Shown: positions 24,944 through 39,268 of the stretch, piece after piece
Numbering within the stretch: position 1 is the first letter of the stretch
How the letters are laid out: each line of letters opens with the position of its first letter
Assembly (NCBI GenBank): GCA_036493475.1
Contig: DASXPS010000181.1
Coordinates: 1-47,357, forward strand
DNA from: Sporichthyaceae bacterium
GTDB taxonomy: Bacteria > Actinomycetota > Actinomycetes > Sporichthyales > Sporichthyaceae
DNA: 47,357 bases
Reading direction: 5' to 3'
Program-made: the position numbers and the translations under genes
The notes under the pieces: model-generated
Seen by the model: the letters and a program-made list of their open reading frames with translations, nothing else
What the model was told of the DNA's origin: nothing
The model's database searches: none

Positions 24944-25525
24944 ATGGACGATGAGCGCTGGCTCGTCGTCGGATTGGGAAATCCGGGGCCCCAGTACCTC
25001 GCGAACCGGCACAACATCGGGTTCCTGGTACTCGACGTCCTTGCCGAGCGCACGGGGTCGTCGTTCAAGGGACACAAGGCGCGTGCCGAGGTAGCCGAGA
25101 CCCGGTTCGGTGGGCCCGGCGGGCCACGGGTGGTGCTCGCCCGGCCGCGGTCCTACATGAACGAGTCCGGTGGCCCGGTCGCCGGGTTGGTGCAGTACTA
25201 CGACGTCCCGGCCGAGCGCTTGCTGGTCGTCCACGACGAACTGGACCTTCCGTTCGCCGCGCTGCGGCTCAAGCTCGGCGGCGGCGACAACGGGCACAAC
25301 GGGCTGAGGTCTCTGCGTCGCTCGTTGGGCACCGGGGAGTTCCATCGGGTGCGCTTCGGGGTGGGTCGTCCGCCGGGTCGGATGGACGCGGCCGCGTTCG
25401 TGTTGCGCGACTTCAACGCCGCCGAGCGCAAGGATCTGGACCTGGAGATCGACCGGGCCGCGGATGCGGTTCAGATGTTGGTGACCGACGGGCTGGAGAA
25501 GGCGCAGAACGCCTTCAATTCTTGA
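24944..25525 (+). CDS. pth: Peptidyl-tRNA hydrolase
   Basis: Pth cleaves peptidyl-tRNAs that drop off ribosomes and is essential in most bacteria. The 193-residue protein shows [21 protein letters not shown], with the catalytic histidine in NRHNIGF, then [23 protein letters not shown], and [13 protein letters not shown]. All are signature segments of the family, and the length is standard. The stop is 48 bp from the convergent stop of the PPA1309-family gene. No terminator is obvious in that short gap. Confidence 0.97.
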   Translation: MDDERWLVVGLGNPGPQYLANRHNIGFLVLDVLAERTGSSFKGHKARAEVAETRFGGPGGPRVVLARPRSYMNESGGPVAGLVQYYDVPAERLLVVHDELDLPFAALRLKLGGGDNGHNGLRSLRRSLGTGEFHRVRFGVGRPPGRMDAAAFVLRDFNAAERKDLDLEIDRAADAVQMLVTDGLEKAQNAFNS

Positions 25526-25573
25526 CTCGACGGGGCGTCACTCCTGGTGCCGGTGCCGTTGGCCCGAGCGCAC

Positions 25574-26092
25574 TCAGTCGTCGAACGTCGCCAGCAGGAT
25601 CCGGGCCACGCCGGTGGCCAGGTCGGCACCGAACAGCACTGGATCCGATCGGAACTCGTCGCGCAGCCGGACGGTGGCGTCGCGGGTGCCGTCCCGCAGC
25701 ACGCCCACCACCACGCGCAGTTCGGCGCGGTCGGGATGGTCGGCCGCGAACCGCTGCGCCGCCGCGCGGTCGTCCGGCAGTTCGGCCTGCGTGGAGGACG
25801 GCAGCGTTAGCAACTCGAGCACCAGCGCGCACCCGGCGACCTCGTCGTCCCACATGATTTGACCCAACGCGTCATCGAGTCCTTCGCCGGCGTCGAACGG
25901 GGTCTCGCGGGCAGTCCACGGCGTCGCATGTGGGTCTACCTCGGCCACGCCCAGCCGACGCGCGGCCGCCGGGGCATCGCGTTGCAGGTCCGCGATGGCG
26001 AACAGCGCGAACAGTCGCGGTGGTTGGTCCCAGCCCTCGGTGGCCACTTGTTCGCCGAGCTCTACCAGGAACGTGTGCAGCGCGGGGTCCAC
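25574..26092 (-). CDS. PPA1309-family protein
   Basis: A 172-residue acidic cytosolic protein matching the conserved actinobacterial family named after PPA1309 of Cutibacterium acnes; function unknown. Recognisable segments are EGWDQPPRLFALFAIADL, WDDEVAGCALVLELLTLP, and RVVVGVLRDGTRDATVRLR. No catalytic motif, signal or membrane segment is evident. GTG 26092 has no strong ribosome site. It is divergent from an alpha/beta hydrolase with 193 bp between the starts. The gap holds a TGTAAC hexamer near 26207 that may be a -10 for the hydrolase, but nothing clearer. Confidence 0.82.
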   Translation of the reverse strand: MDPALHTFLVELGEQVATEGWDQPPRLFALFAIADLQRDAPAAARRLGVAEVDPHATPWTARETPFDAGEGLDDALGQIMWDDEVAGCALVLELLTLPSSTQAELPDDRAAAQRFAADHPDRAELRVVVGVLRDGTRDATVRLRDEFRSDPVLFGADLATGVARILLATFDD

Positions 26093-26285
26093 CCGGTCAC
26101 GATAGGGGCCGACCGGGCGGGTTGGGCCGGCGTTTCGCTACTAATTCCCGGGCTGCTCGCGCACCATGGAAGCCGGTTCCCGGCGATGCCGAACCGATGT
26201 AACAAGGGCTTCATCCGGGCGCAGGGCTGCGGCACAGCAGATCTGCCAGGCTGGCCCGCGCGACGGCCGGCGAGGGAGGTGGCAG

Positions 26286-27293
26286 GTGGCTCGGGATGCC
26301 TGCGCACTGATCGACGAGCAGGACCTGCCCGAGGTCGACCGGATCCGCTACACCACCATCCACGGTTACCAGCGGGCCTACCTCATGGCCGGCAGCGGGC
26401 CGGCGATCCTGCTGATCCACGGCATCGGCGACAACGCCGACACCTGGCGCGGGATCATCTCCGAGCTGGCGCAGGACCATTTGGTGATTGCTCCGGACCT
26501 GCTGGGTCACGGCCGCTCCGACCGTCCGCGCGCGGACTACTCGATCCCGGCCTACGCCTGCGGCGTGCGGGATCTGTTGTCGGTGCTGAACATCGACCGG
26601 GTCACCGTGGTCGGCCACTCCCTCGGCGGCGGCGTGGCCATGCAGTTCGCCTACCAGTTCCCGGAGCGCTGTGAGCGCATCGTGCTGGTGAGCACCGGCG
26701 GCGGCGGCCGCCAGACCACGCCACTGCTGCAGTTGATCGCCATCCCCGGCGCCGGGGTGATGCTGCCGCTCATGCGGCTGCCCGGCATCCGGCAGACCGG
26801 GACCACGTCGCTGCGCCTGCTGCGCCTGCTGGGCACCAACATCGGCCAAGACGCCGAGGACATGATCAAGCTCTTCGATGCCTGGCCGGACCGGACCTCG
26901 CGCAGCGCCTTCGTGCGCTCGCTACGGGCGGTGGTGGACCGGCAGGGGCAGGTGGTGACCCTGTTGGACCGGTGTTATCTGGCCAAGGGCATGCCAACGT
27001 TGCTCATCTGGGGCGAACGGGACGCGGTGATCCCGGTTGCGCACGCACAGGTGGTGCACGAAGCGATGCCGGGCAGCCGGTTGGAGATTTTCCAAGCGGC
27101 CGCGCACTTCCCGCACCACAGCGACCCGGAGCGTTTCCTGGCGGTGCTGCGGGACTTCCTGGCCTCCACCCAACCCGCGGAGTACTCCGCCGCGCAGTGG
27201 CGTGCGCTGTTGCGGGCCGGCCGGGACGGTGAGCAGGACGCGGCGTTGCAGACCGAGCTGGCGATGGACGACGCGGTGCCGTTCGGCGCCTGA
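26286..27293 (+). CDS. Alpha/beta hydrolase
   Basis: A 335-residue single-domain hydrolase. The oxyanion region is LLIHGIGDNADTW, the nucleophile elbow GHSLGG (Ser112), the acid in WGERDAVIP (Asp246), and the histidine in AAAHFPHHSD (His274), so the triad is complete. It resembles mycobacterial hydrolases of the epoxide-hydrolase/lipase-like type, but the substrate cannot be read from sequence. GTG 26286 was chosen because GGAGG ends 6 nt upstream; the longer frame from 26166 lacks this and reads through the intergenic gap. It is followed 134 bp later by a secreted lysozyme-like gene and appears monocistronic. Confidence 0.9.
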   Translation: MARDACALIDEQDLPEVDRIRYTTIHGYQRAYLMAGSGPAILLIHGIGDNADTWRGIISELAQDHLVIAPDLLGHGRSDRPRADYSIPAYACGVRDLLSVLNIDRVTVVGHSLGGGVAMQFAYQFPERCERIVLVSTGGGGRQTTPLLQLIAIPGAGVMLPLMRLPGIRQTGTTSLRLLRLLGTNIGQDAEDMIKLFDAWPDRTSRSAFVRSLRAVVDRQGQVVTLLDRCYLAKGMPTLLIWGERDAVIPVAHAQVVHEAMPGSRLEIFQAAAHFPHHSDPERFLAVLRDFLASTQPAEYSAAQWRALLRAGRDGEQDAALQTELAMDDAVPFGA

Positions 27294-27413
27294 CGCTGCG
27301 TCAGTTCGCAATTCGGGCAGGGCAATAGGCGCAGGCCGGACATGTCCGCGAGGCCTTGCCCAATCCTTGCGCAAGGCCGGGTTCGCCTTGGGCGCCAGGA
27401 CAAGATGCATTCC

Positions 27414-27419
27414 TACTCT
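27414..27419 (+). promoter_or_regulatory. Putative -10 element of the lysozyme-like gene
   Basis: TACTCT ends 7 nt before ATG 27427 with no ribosome site between, as expected for a leaderless mRNA. Upstream at 27365-27376 lies the 12-bp palindrome CCTTGCGCAAGG, a possible operator. Confidence 0.4.
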
Positions 27420-27426
27420 CCCCGAC

Positions 27427-28296
27427 ATGCCCAATGCACGTCACGCTGCGCCACGTCGTTCTGTGCCGGCGCCCCCAGTGGTACGCGGTCGACACCGGGC
27501 CGGCCCGGCCCGGCAGCTCGGCCGCGGCTCGGTGGTGGCCGGAGCCGCCGCGTTGTCATTGGCCGCGGCGGGCGGGTTGGCCTCGGCGAGCACCGGCGTG
27601 CTGCCCGAACTCACCCCCGCTGCCGAGCCGACCTCCACCGGCACCGTCGCGCCGGTCGCCTCGGCGGACGCGCCGGCGGCGTCCCGCAGCGAGCAACGCG
27701 CCCCGCTGATCGTGCCGGCGGTGCTCGAGCAGGCCGCGGCCGAGCAGTCCGCGCGGGCGCTGGCCCGCGACATCCTGGCCGAGCGCACCTCGGCGATCGA
27801 GCACGCGGCGGCCGCCGCGGCGCGGGCCAAGTTGACCGCGCTGCACCGGGCCTGCGACTTCGTGCCCGCCGAGCAACGCCACCCCGAGCACAACGCCACT
27901 CAATTGGAGAACGTGCGCACCATCGTCGAGGTCGCCCAGCAGATGAACCTGCCGCCGCGCGCGGCGGTGATCGCGGTGGCCACCGCCCAGCAGGAATCCG
28001 AGCTGATCAACATGCGCGGGGGAGACCGCGACTCGGTGGGCCTTTTCCAGCAGCGCCCGTCGATGGGCTGGGGCAGCTACGGCGAGGTGCACGACCCGGA
28101 GTACGCCGCCAAGCAGTTCTACGACGCGCTGATTGCGATCCCCGGCTGGCAACACCTGCCGCTGACAGTGGCGGCGCAGAAGGTGCAGCAGTCCGCGTTC
28201 GGCTGGGCCTACGCCCGCTGGGAGGCCAGTGCCGCCCAGTTGGTCTCGCAGGTAACCGACCTGCCCACCGACCAGCTCAACTGCACCCCCCGCTGA
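27427..28296 (+). CDS. Secreted lysozyme-like (transglycosylase-fold) protein
   Basis: A 289-residue exported protein. A basic N-terminal tail and the hydrophobic helix VVAGAAALSLAAAGGLASA form a signal or anchor, followed by an Ala/Pro-rich linker and an Ala-rich helical region (about 100-150). The C-terminal domain has AAVIAVATAQQESELINMRGG, with the probable catalytic Glu, then DSVGLFQQRPSMGWG, YAAKQFYDAL, and QKVQQSAFGWAYARWE. This matches lysozyme-like peptidoglycan-binding proteins common in actinobacteria. Whether it cleaves glycan is unproven. It sits near mfd, as LpqU-type wall proteins do near mfd-mazG-eno in mycobacteria. A dispersed inverted repeat follows. Confidence 0.85.
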   Translation: MPNARHAAPRRSVPAPPVVRGRHRAGPARQLGRGSVVAGAAALSLAAAGGLASASTGVLPELTPAAEPTSTGTVAPVASADAPAASRSEQRAPLIVPAVLEQAAAEQSARALARDILAERTSAIEHAAAAAARAKLTALHRACDFVPAEQRHPEHNATQLENVRTIVEVAQQMNLPPRAAVIAVATAQQESELINMRGGDRDSVGLFQQRPSMGWGSYGEVHDPEYAAKQFYDALIAIPGWQHLPLTVAAQKVQQSAFGWAYARWEASAAQLVSQVTDLPTDQLNCTPR

Positions 28297-28323
28297 TCAG
28301 CCCACCCGCTCCCGTCCACTCAT

Positions 28324-28365
28324 GGCGCGTCGGGCTATCCGCAGGTCCGGATAGCCCCACGCGCC
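28324..28365. repeat. Dispersed inverted repeat, copy B
   Basis: Arms 28324-28340 and 28349-28365 pair over 17 positions with one C/C mismatch and an 8-nt loop. The core GGGCTATCC/GGATAGCCC and the mismatch position match copy A at 7839-7874. CTCCC (28310-28314) and GGGAG (28366-28370) extend the pairing outward. It follows the lysozyme-like gene by 27 bp and may also terminate it. Confidence 0.72.
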
Positions 28366-28370
28366 GGGAG

Positions 28371-28605
28371 AGGGTGGAAAGCTCAGGGCCGAGGGCAAAG
28401 CGGGCAAAACGGGCAAAACGCCCAAACGATCTACGACACGCGGGCTGCGACACGCGTGAATTGTCCGATTTGTCCCATTCCGCCGGCGCCGTCGGGCCGT
28501 CGCTCCGGCGACGTAGGGTGGATGTGCACCCCGCACCGAATCCGGATGCGGGGCGTTCGCGTTGCCCGGAGGTGATCTCCGGGCTCGGTCGACGGGGGAG
28601 TTGCG
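28371..28605 (+). other. mfd upstream region
   Basis: This gap has a short run of GGGCAAAACG-type repeats (about 28395-28422), a direct repeat of CGACACGCG near 28434-28457, and a 6-bp hairpin (CCCCGC/GCGGGG, about 28530-28556). The mfd ribosome site is weak (GGGGGAG, about 28597). No gene is supported. Confidence 0.35.
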
Positions 28606-32190
<3,585 letters not shown>

Positions 32191-32204
32191 CGCGGGAGGC
32201 GGAC

Positions 32205-32837
32205 GTGCGCGAGCGCAGCGAGCGAACAATTCAGCGCAGCCGCTGGAAGCTGGCGCTCGCGGTGGCCACGGTGGCCGGGCTGTCGGCCTGCGGTCCGTCG
32301 CAACTGGGCGCCGCTGCCGTGGTGAACAGCCAGCGGATCACGGTCTCCGATGTCCAGGGGCGGCTCAAGGCGGTGCAGGCACTGCAGGACCGTTACGGCG
32401 TCGAGCACGCGGACCCGTCGGTCGCCGCGCGAAACGAGGTGCAGCGGTGGGTGGTGGCTCTGGTCTTCGAGCGTGCGGCGCGTGACCTGGGCATCAACAT
32501 TACCGACGGCGAGGTGTCCAACGCGATCGACGCGGAGACCAAGCTTGTGGGTGGCCCCGAACAGTTCCGGGCGGCCCTGGCCCAGGCAGACCTGTCCGAG
32601 AACGACGTCAACGACGTGTTCCGGCAGCAGGTGATCAACAGCAAGATCGGTTCGGCGGTCCTCGGCCAGGCCGGCACGAAACTGACGCAGGATCAGGTCG
32701 ACGCGAAGGTACACGACACCCTGGTGGCCACCGCCAAACGGCTGCACATCCGGATCAACCCGCGTTACGGCACGTTCGACGGGAACATGGGCCAGATCTC
32801 GCCGCCGGCACCCGACTTCCTGCGCCCGACGGGGTGA
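32205..32837 (+). CDS. SurA N-terminal-domain lipoprotein
   Basis: A 210-residue lipoprotein. The signal ends in the lipobox LSAC with Cys29. The mature part is a SurA/PrsA-type N-terminal chaperone fold (VVNSQRITVSDVQGRLKAV, LVFERAARDLGINITDGEV), which binds unfolded exported proteins. No parvulin peptidyl-prolyl isomerase domain follows; the protein ends after a short beta tail (RINPRYGTFDG). Proteins of this kind sit between mfd and mazG in other actinobacteria. GTG 32205 has GGGAGG about 7 nt upstream, and the stop overlaps the mazG start by 4 nt. It probably acts on the outer face of the membrane as a folding chaperone; this is family inference. Confidence 0.9.
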   Translation: MRERSERTIQRSRWKLALAVATVAGLSACGPSQLGAAAVVNSQRITVSDVQGRLKAVQALQDRYGVEHADPSVAARNEVQRWVVALVFERAARDLGINITDGEVSNAIDAETKLVGGPEQFRAALAQADLSENDVNDVFRQQVINSKIGSAVLGQAGTKLTQDQVDAKVHDTLVATAKRLHIRINPRYGTFDGNMGQISPPAPDFLRPTG

Positions 32838-33496
32838 GTTCACCTCTGCCCGGCGCGCGGCTGCTGGACCTGGTGGACGTGATGGACCGGCTGCGTTCGC
32901 CGGGCGGGTGCCCGTGGGACGCCGAGCAAACGCACGCCTCACTGCTGCAGTACCTGATCGAGGAGACCTACGAGACGGTCGAGGCGGTGGAGACCGGCGA
33001 CCGGAACCACCTCGTGGAGGAACTCGGGGACCTGCTGCTGCAGGTGGTGTTCCACGCCCGTATCGGGCAGGAGCGTGCTGCTGATCCGTTCGACATCGAC
33101 GATGTCGCCGCGGGCATCGTCACCAAGTTGCGCAACCGGCACCCGCACGTCTTCGGGAACGTGACGGTGGCCGACATGGAGGCGTTGGAGACCAATTGGG
33201 AGGCGGCCAAGGCCGCGGAGAAGGGCCGTGCCTCGGCCATGGACGGCATTCCGCCGGGCCTGCCCGCGCTGGCCCTGGCCGCCAAGACGCAATCCCGCGC
33301 GGCCCGGTTGGCGGTGGGTCTGGGCGTCCCTCCCGCCCCGCTGGATGCCCACGAGGACCTGGGCGATGCGCTGTTCGCGCTGGTGGCAACCGCGCGGGCG
33401 CGGGGGCTGGACCCGGAGGCCGAACTGCGCGCCGCCACCCGCCGCTACGCCGCCGCCGTCCGTGCGGCGGAGGGGGAGCCCCCGACTACGGTGTGA
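32834..33496 (+). CDS. mazG: Nucleoside triphosphate pyrophosphohydrolase MazG
   Basis: MazG hydrolyses nucleoside triphosphates, including damaged or non-canonical ones, to monophosphates and pyrophosphate. The 220-residue protein has the N-terminal MazG domain with CPWDAEQTHASLLQYL, the metal-binding EETYETVEAV and EELGDLLLQVVFHA, and RHPHVFGNV. The second half is a shorter helical repeat (HEDLGDALFALVATARARGL), less conserved in its acidic residues than in E. coli MazG. GTG 32834 overlaps the preceding stop by 4 nt. A 24-bp tandem repeat begins at the stop codon. Confidence 0.95.
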   Translation: MSSPLPGARLLDLVDVMDRLRSPGGCPWDAEQTHASLLQYLIEETYETVEAVETGDRNHLVEELGDLLLQVVFHARIGQERAADPFDIDDVAAGIVTKLRNRHPHVFGNVTVADMEALETNWEAAKAAEKGRASAMDGIPPGLPALALAAKTQSRAARLAVGLGVPPAPLDAHEDLGDALFALVATARARGLDPEAELRAATRRYAAAVRAAEGEPPTTV

Positions 33497-33564
33497 CGGT
33501 GTCAATCGTTCACAGAGTGACGGTGTCAATGGTTCACAGGGTGACGGTGTCCATGGTTCACAGA
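33493..33564. repeat. 24-bp tandem repeat, three units
   Basis: Three head-to-tail units (33493-33516, 33517-33540, 33541-33564) share GTGACGGTGTCaATgGTTCACAGa with one or two differences each, and a fourth partial unit starts GTGA at 33565. The first unit contains the mazG stop codon. Each unit begins GTGA and ends TTCAC-AG, so each can pair end to end. The array lies about 100 bp before the LicD-methyltransferase gene. Confidence 0.88.
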
Positions 33565-33614
33565 GTGAAACGTGTGCGAGCTTGCGGTGTCCGCACGGTT
33601 TCGATGTTGTCCGA

Positions 33615-33628
33615 CGGTATCGTGGCCG
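33615..33628 (+). promoter_or_regulatory. Putative promoter core before the LicD-methyltransferase gene
   Basis: CGGTATCGTGGCCG contains TATCGT as a possible -10, 40 nt before the ATG. The same 14 bases occur at 37373-37386, 40 nt before the eno start. No clear -35 is seen at either place. Confidence 0.45.
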
Positions 33629-33662
33629 GATTCTCGAACCCGGACGTTTCTCAGAGGTGAGC

Positions 33663-35387
33663 ATGGGCTCCAAGCCGACCCCTTCGGCGGTCAGCAGCGC
33701 CAAGGCGGTCGTCCGCCGGGGCGTGCGGCGGGCCAAACGGGAGGCCGGGACCCAACTGCGTCGACGCGGCTGGCAGCCGGTCAACGAGAAGTCGGCCGGG
33801 CCGGTGACCGGCGTGGTCGAGGAGTTCACCCGACGCGCGGTGACCGGCTGGGTGATGGTCCCCGCCGGGCAGGCCGGCGTGCGGGTCACCCTGCACCTGC
33901 AGGACGTTCAGGTTGCCGCCACCTGGGCGGGCGACGCGGTGGAGCGGTCGGGCCCGCAGGAGATCCGCGGGTTCCGCTTCGTGCTGCGTGACGTGTGGAA
34001 CTTCGCCCGTGCCGAGCACCGGCTCACCGTGCGGGTGGACGGGACCCCGCTGCCGATCACGGGCGTCGGCATGCACATGCATCCGGAGGAGGACGGCGCC
34101 CGGGCACTGGGCACGTTGCGCAAGAAGCTCGAGACCGGTCACGTCTTCTCCCGGACCGGGCGGCTGCAGCTGTCGAAGTCGATCGACGAGGAGTGGCAGC
34201 GCGAGGTCCTCGGCTTCTACGAAGGCCTGCGCAAGGTCGTCAAGGACGCCTTGGGCCACGACCTTTTCGTGATGTACGGCAGCCTGCTCGGCGCTGTGCG
34301 CGAGGGCGGCTTCATTGGCCACGACGACGACTTCGACGCCGCGGTGATCGTGGACGCGACCACCGGCCCGGAGGCCATCGAGGCGCTGAAGAAGCTGGCG
34401 TTCACCCTGATCGACGCGGGCTACGACGTCGAGGGGCGACGCAGCGCAGTGCACGTGCACCACCGGGACAACCCGGCCATCCGGATCGACATCTTCCATC
34501 TGTACTTCGACGCCACCGGCGTGCTCGCGTTCGCCTTCGGGGTGGCGGGTTCCACCGACGTGCGCAAAGAGCAGTGGCAGGGCGTGGTGGAGACCCGGTT
34601 CGGTCCGGGCTCGGTGCTGGTGCCGGTCAATGGCGAGGCGATGGTGGAGGCCATCTACGGGAGCGGCTGGCGCATCCCAACGCCGGGCTTCAGCTGGGAC
34701 AAGGATCGCACCAAGCGCGAGCGCTCGGCGATCGTCCCGCTGGACGACGTCGAGGAGATCTACTGGGCGAACTTCTACGCCCGTACCGAGTACACCTCGG
34801 GGTCCACGTTCTTCGACCTCGTCAACGCGCGGGAGGAGATGACCGAGCACGTCATCGACATCGGCTGCGGTGACGGTCGCGACTCTTACGCCTTCGGCCT
34901 GGCCGGGCGCAACGTGACCGGATTGGACCGTTCGCACATCGGGGTGCGGCACGCGGACAAGAAGGCCCACGACATGGGCATGGGCGACCGGGTGCGGTTC
35001 GCGGCCTGCGACGTGGGCGAGGCGGAAAATCTGCGCGGGGTGCTGACCGAGGCGGTCGGCCGCGCCGGCGACGCCCCGATCCTGTTCTACGCGCGGTTCT
35101 TCCTGCACTCGATCCCCGAGGACGTGCAGCAGACGCTGATGGCCACCATCCATCAGGTGGTCCGGCCGGGGGATCTGTTCGCCGCGGAGTTCCGGACCAA
35201 CGCTGATGCCGCGCTGATGAAGGTGCACACCAAGCACTACCGCCGCTTCCAGGACGGCCCGGCGTTCGGCGTCGCGCTGGGTGAGAAGTACGGCTTCGAG
35301 GTGAACTACGAGCTGGAGAGCCAGGGCTTGTCCCCGTACAAGGACGAGGACCCGGTGCTCTACCGGGTGGTCGCGCGGCGCCGATGA
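33663..35387 (+). CDS. LicD-family domain fused to a SAM-dependent methyltransferase
   Basis: A 574-residue cytosolic fusion. Residues 1-30 are basic, and about 45-140 form an unassigned beta-rich domain. About 175-340 is a LicD-type nucleotidyltransferase-fold domain with MYGSLLGAVREGGFIGHDDD near residue 203 and IRIDIFHLYFD; its Asp residues (HDDDFD, DIF) would hold metal. LicD proteins add phosphocholine or similar groups to surface glycans. Residues about 395-560 are a class I methyltransferase (VIDIGCGDGRDSYAFGLAG, LFYARFFLHSIPE). Together they suggest modification of a surface polysaccharide. ATG 33663 has AGAGGTG upstream. The stop overlaps the DUF885 start by 4 nt. It interrupts the mazG-eno order known from mycobacteria. 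Confidence 0.85.
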   Translation: MGSKPTPSAVSSAKAVVRRGVRRAKREAGTQLRRRGWQPVNEKSAGPVTGVVEEFTRRAVTGWVMVPAGQAGVRVTLHLQDVQVAATWAGDAVERSGPQEIRGFRFVLRDVWNFARAEHRLTVRVDGTPLPITGVGMHMHPEEDGARALGTLRKKLETGHVFSRTGRLQLSKSIDEEWQREVLGFYEGLRKVVKDALGHDLFVMYGSLLGAVREGGFIGHDDDFDAAVIVDATTGPEAIEALKKLAFTLIDAGYDVEGRRSAVHVHHRDNPAIRIDIFHLYFDATGVLAFAFGVAGSTDVRKEQWQGVVETRFGPGSVLVPVNGEAMVEAIYGSGWRIPTPGFSWDKDRTKRERSAIVPLDDVEEIYWANFYARTEYTSGSTFFDLVNAREEMTEHVIDIGCGDGRDSYAFGLAGRNVTGLDRSHIGVRHADKKAHDMGMGDRVRFAACDVGEAENLRGVLTEAVGRAGDAPILFYARFFLHSIPEDVQQTLMATIHQVVRPGDLFAAEFRTNADAALMKVHTKHYRRFQDGPAFGVALGEKYGFEVNYELESQGLSPYKDEDPVLYRVVARRR

Positions 35388-37021
35388 GCGAGCGGTTCAC
35401 CGCGGTTGCCCGCGAGACGCTCGATGACTATTTGGCCACCCACCCGATCACCGCGACCGGACTGGGTGAGCACCGCCACGACCACCGGCTGGGGGACAGC
35501 GGTCCGGCCGCGCGGGAGGCCGAGGCGGACCGGTGGCAACGGCGGATCGCCGAACTCGACGCGGTGGACACCGATACGCTGGACGCGGCCGACCAGGTGG
35601 ATCACGCAATCCTGCGGCACCGGCTGAGCGCCCACTGCTTCGAGTTGTCCGCGCTGCGCGAGTACGAGTGGAATCCCCTGCTGGCCAACCCCGGCACCGC
35701 AATCCACCTGCTGCTGGCCCGGGAGTTCGCCCCGCTGCCCGACCGCCTGCGGGCGATCGGCGGCCGGCTCGCGCAGATCCCGGCCGCGCTGGCCACCGCC
35801 CGCGCGGACCTCGGCGACATGCCCGAGGTGCACGTGCAGACCGCGATCGGCCAGTTCACCGGGACCCGCACGCTGCTGGCCACCGAGGTGGACCGGGCGC
35901 TGGGCCAATTGACGGACGGCGCTGCGGACGCGCTGCGTGCCGAGGTGGAACCCGCGCTGGACGCGGCGAGCGCGGCGCTGGACGAGCACATCGGGTGGCT
36001 GCGGGAACGCCTGGACGATGCGCACGGCGACCCGCGACTGGGTCCGGAGCTGTTCGGCAAACGGCTACAACTGACCCTGGACACCGACGACTCCGCGGAG
36101 TTGGTGCTGTACCGGGCGAACGACGAACTGGCCCGGATCAGCGAGGAGATCGCCGAGGTGGCCAGCCGGATCGCCGGTGCCCCGCCGCACCCCGGTCAGG
36201 TACGGGAGGTGCTCGACCGGTTGGCCGCGGACGCGCCCGATGACGAGTCCATCGTGAACCTAGCGGCCGTCACGCTGGATGAGACCAGGGCGTTCGTGCT
36301 CGAGCACGACCTGGTCACCGACTTCGACGACCCGGTGCAGATCGTGGTGATGCCGGAGATCCACCGGGGCGTCGCGGTGGCCTACTGCGACCCGCCGGGC
36401 CCGCTGGAGACCGCGCCGTTACCCACCTTCTACGCGATCTCGCCGACCCCGGCGGATTGGGATTCCGAACGGCGTACCTCGTTCTTCCGCGAGTACAACG
36501 TGCACATGGTGCGCAACCTGACCATCCACGAGGCGATGCCCGGCCACGTGCTGCAGCTCGCACACGACCGGCGACAGCCGCCGGGCAGCGGGGTGCGCTC
36601 GGCGTTCTGGTCGGGGCCGTTCGTCGAGGGTTGGGCCGTGTTCGCCGAGGAACTGATGACCCGTCATGGGTTCGGCGGGGACGCGGTGAAGATGCAGCAA
36701 CTGAAAATGCAGCTGCGGATGACCATCAACGCCATCCTCGACGTGCGGGTGCACACCCGGGGCATGTCCCGGGACGAGGCGATGAAGCTGATGGTCGAGC
36801 GCGGGCACCAGGAGGAGGGCGAGGCGGTCGGCAAGTGGCGCCGCTCGCTGCTCACCTCCACCCAGCTGTCCACATACTTCGTGGGTTACATCGGGGTGCG
36901 CGACCTGGTCGCCGACGTGACCAAGGCGCACCCTGAGTTGTCCACCCGGCAGGTGCACGACCGGGTGCTGTCGCAGGGCTCGCCGCCACCACGGCACCTG
37001 CGCCGCCTGCTCGGCGTCTGA
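35384..37021 (+). CDS. DUF885-family metallopeptidase-like protein
   Basis: A 545-residue cytosolic helical protein of the DUF885 family, distantly related to M3-like peptidases. The zinc-binding HEAMPGH motif (His382-His388, variant of HExxH) is followed by FVEGWAVFAEELMTRHG, which would supply the distal Glu ligand. Other family segments are the start ARETLDDYLATHP, EHRHDHRLGD and FFREYNVHMVRNLT. Substrate is unknown; some members cleave short peptides or esters. The start overlaps the LicD-methyltransferase stop (ATGA), so the two are translationally coupled. No signal peptide is present. Confidence 0.88.
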   Translation: MSERFTAVARETLDDYLATHPITATGLGEHRHDHRLGDSGPAAREAEADRWQRRIAELDAVDTDTLDAADQVDHAILRHRLSAHCFELSALREYEWNPLLANPGTAIHLLLAREFAPLPDRLRAIGGRLAQIPAALATARADLGDMPEVHVQTAIGQFTGTRTLLATEVDRALGQLTDGAADALRAEVEPALDAASAALDEHIGWLRERLDDAHGDPRLGPELFGKRLQLTLDTDDSAELVLYRANDELARISEEIAEVASRIAGAPPHPGQVREVLDRLAADAPDDESIVNLAAVTLDETRAFVLEHDLVTDFDDPVQIVVMPEIHRGVAVAYCDPPGPLETAPLPTFYAISPTPADWDSERRTSFFREYNVHMVRNLTIHEAMPGHVLQLAHDRRQPPGSGVRSAFWSGPFVEGWAVFAEELMTRHGFGGDAVKMQQLKMQLRMTINAILDVRVHTRGMSRDEAMKLMVERGHQEEGEAVGKWRRSLLTSTQLSTYFVGYIGVRDLVADVTKAHPELSTRQVHDRVLSQGSPPPRHLRRLLGV

Positions 37022-37073
37022 GCTGCGCGCTCCCTCGCCCCTTCCCCGAGGGTCGGGTCCGAGCGTGCTCTCC

Positions 37074-39264
<2,191 letters not shown>

Positions 39265-39268
39265 CGCG

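Noticed and set aside
28371-28605. A CRISPR-like or tandem array before mfd (GGGCAAAACG runs)
   Set aside because: There are only two or three imperfect short units, without regular spacers; this is ordinary low-complexity sequence.
33497-33660. Coding use of the 24-bp tandem repeat as an eight-residue peptide repeat (VTVSMVHR type)
   Set aside because: The frame is only open because it continues from a shadow of mazG; there is no start codon with a ribosome site and no homology.
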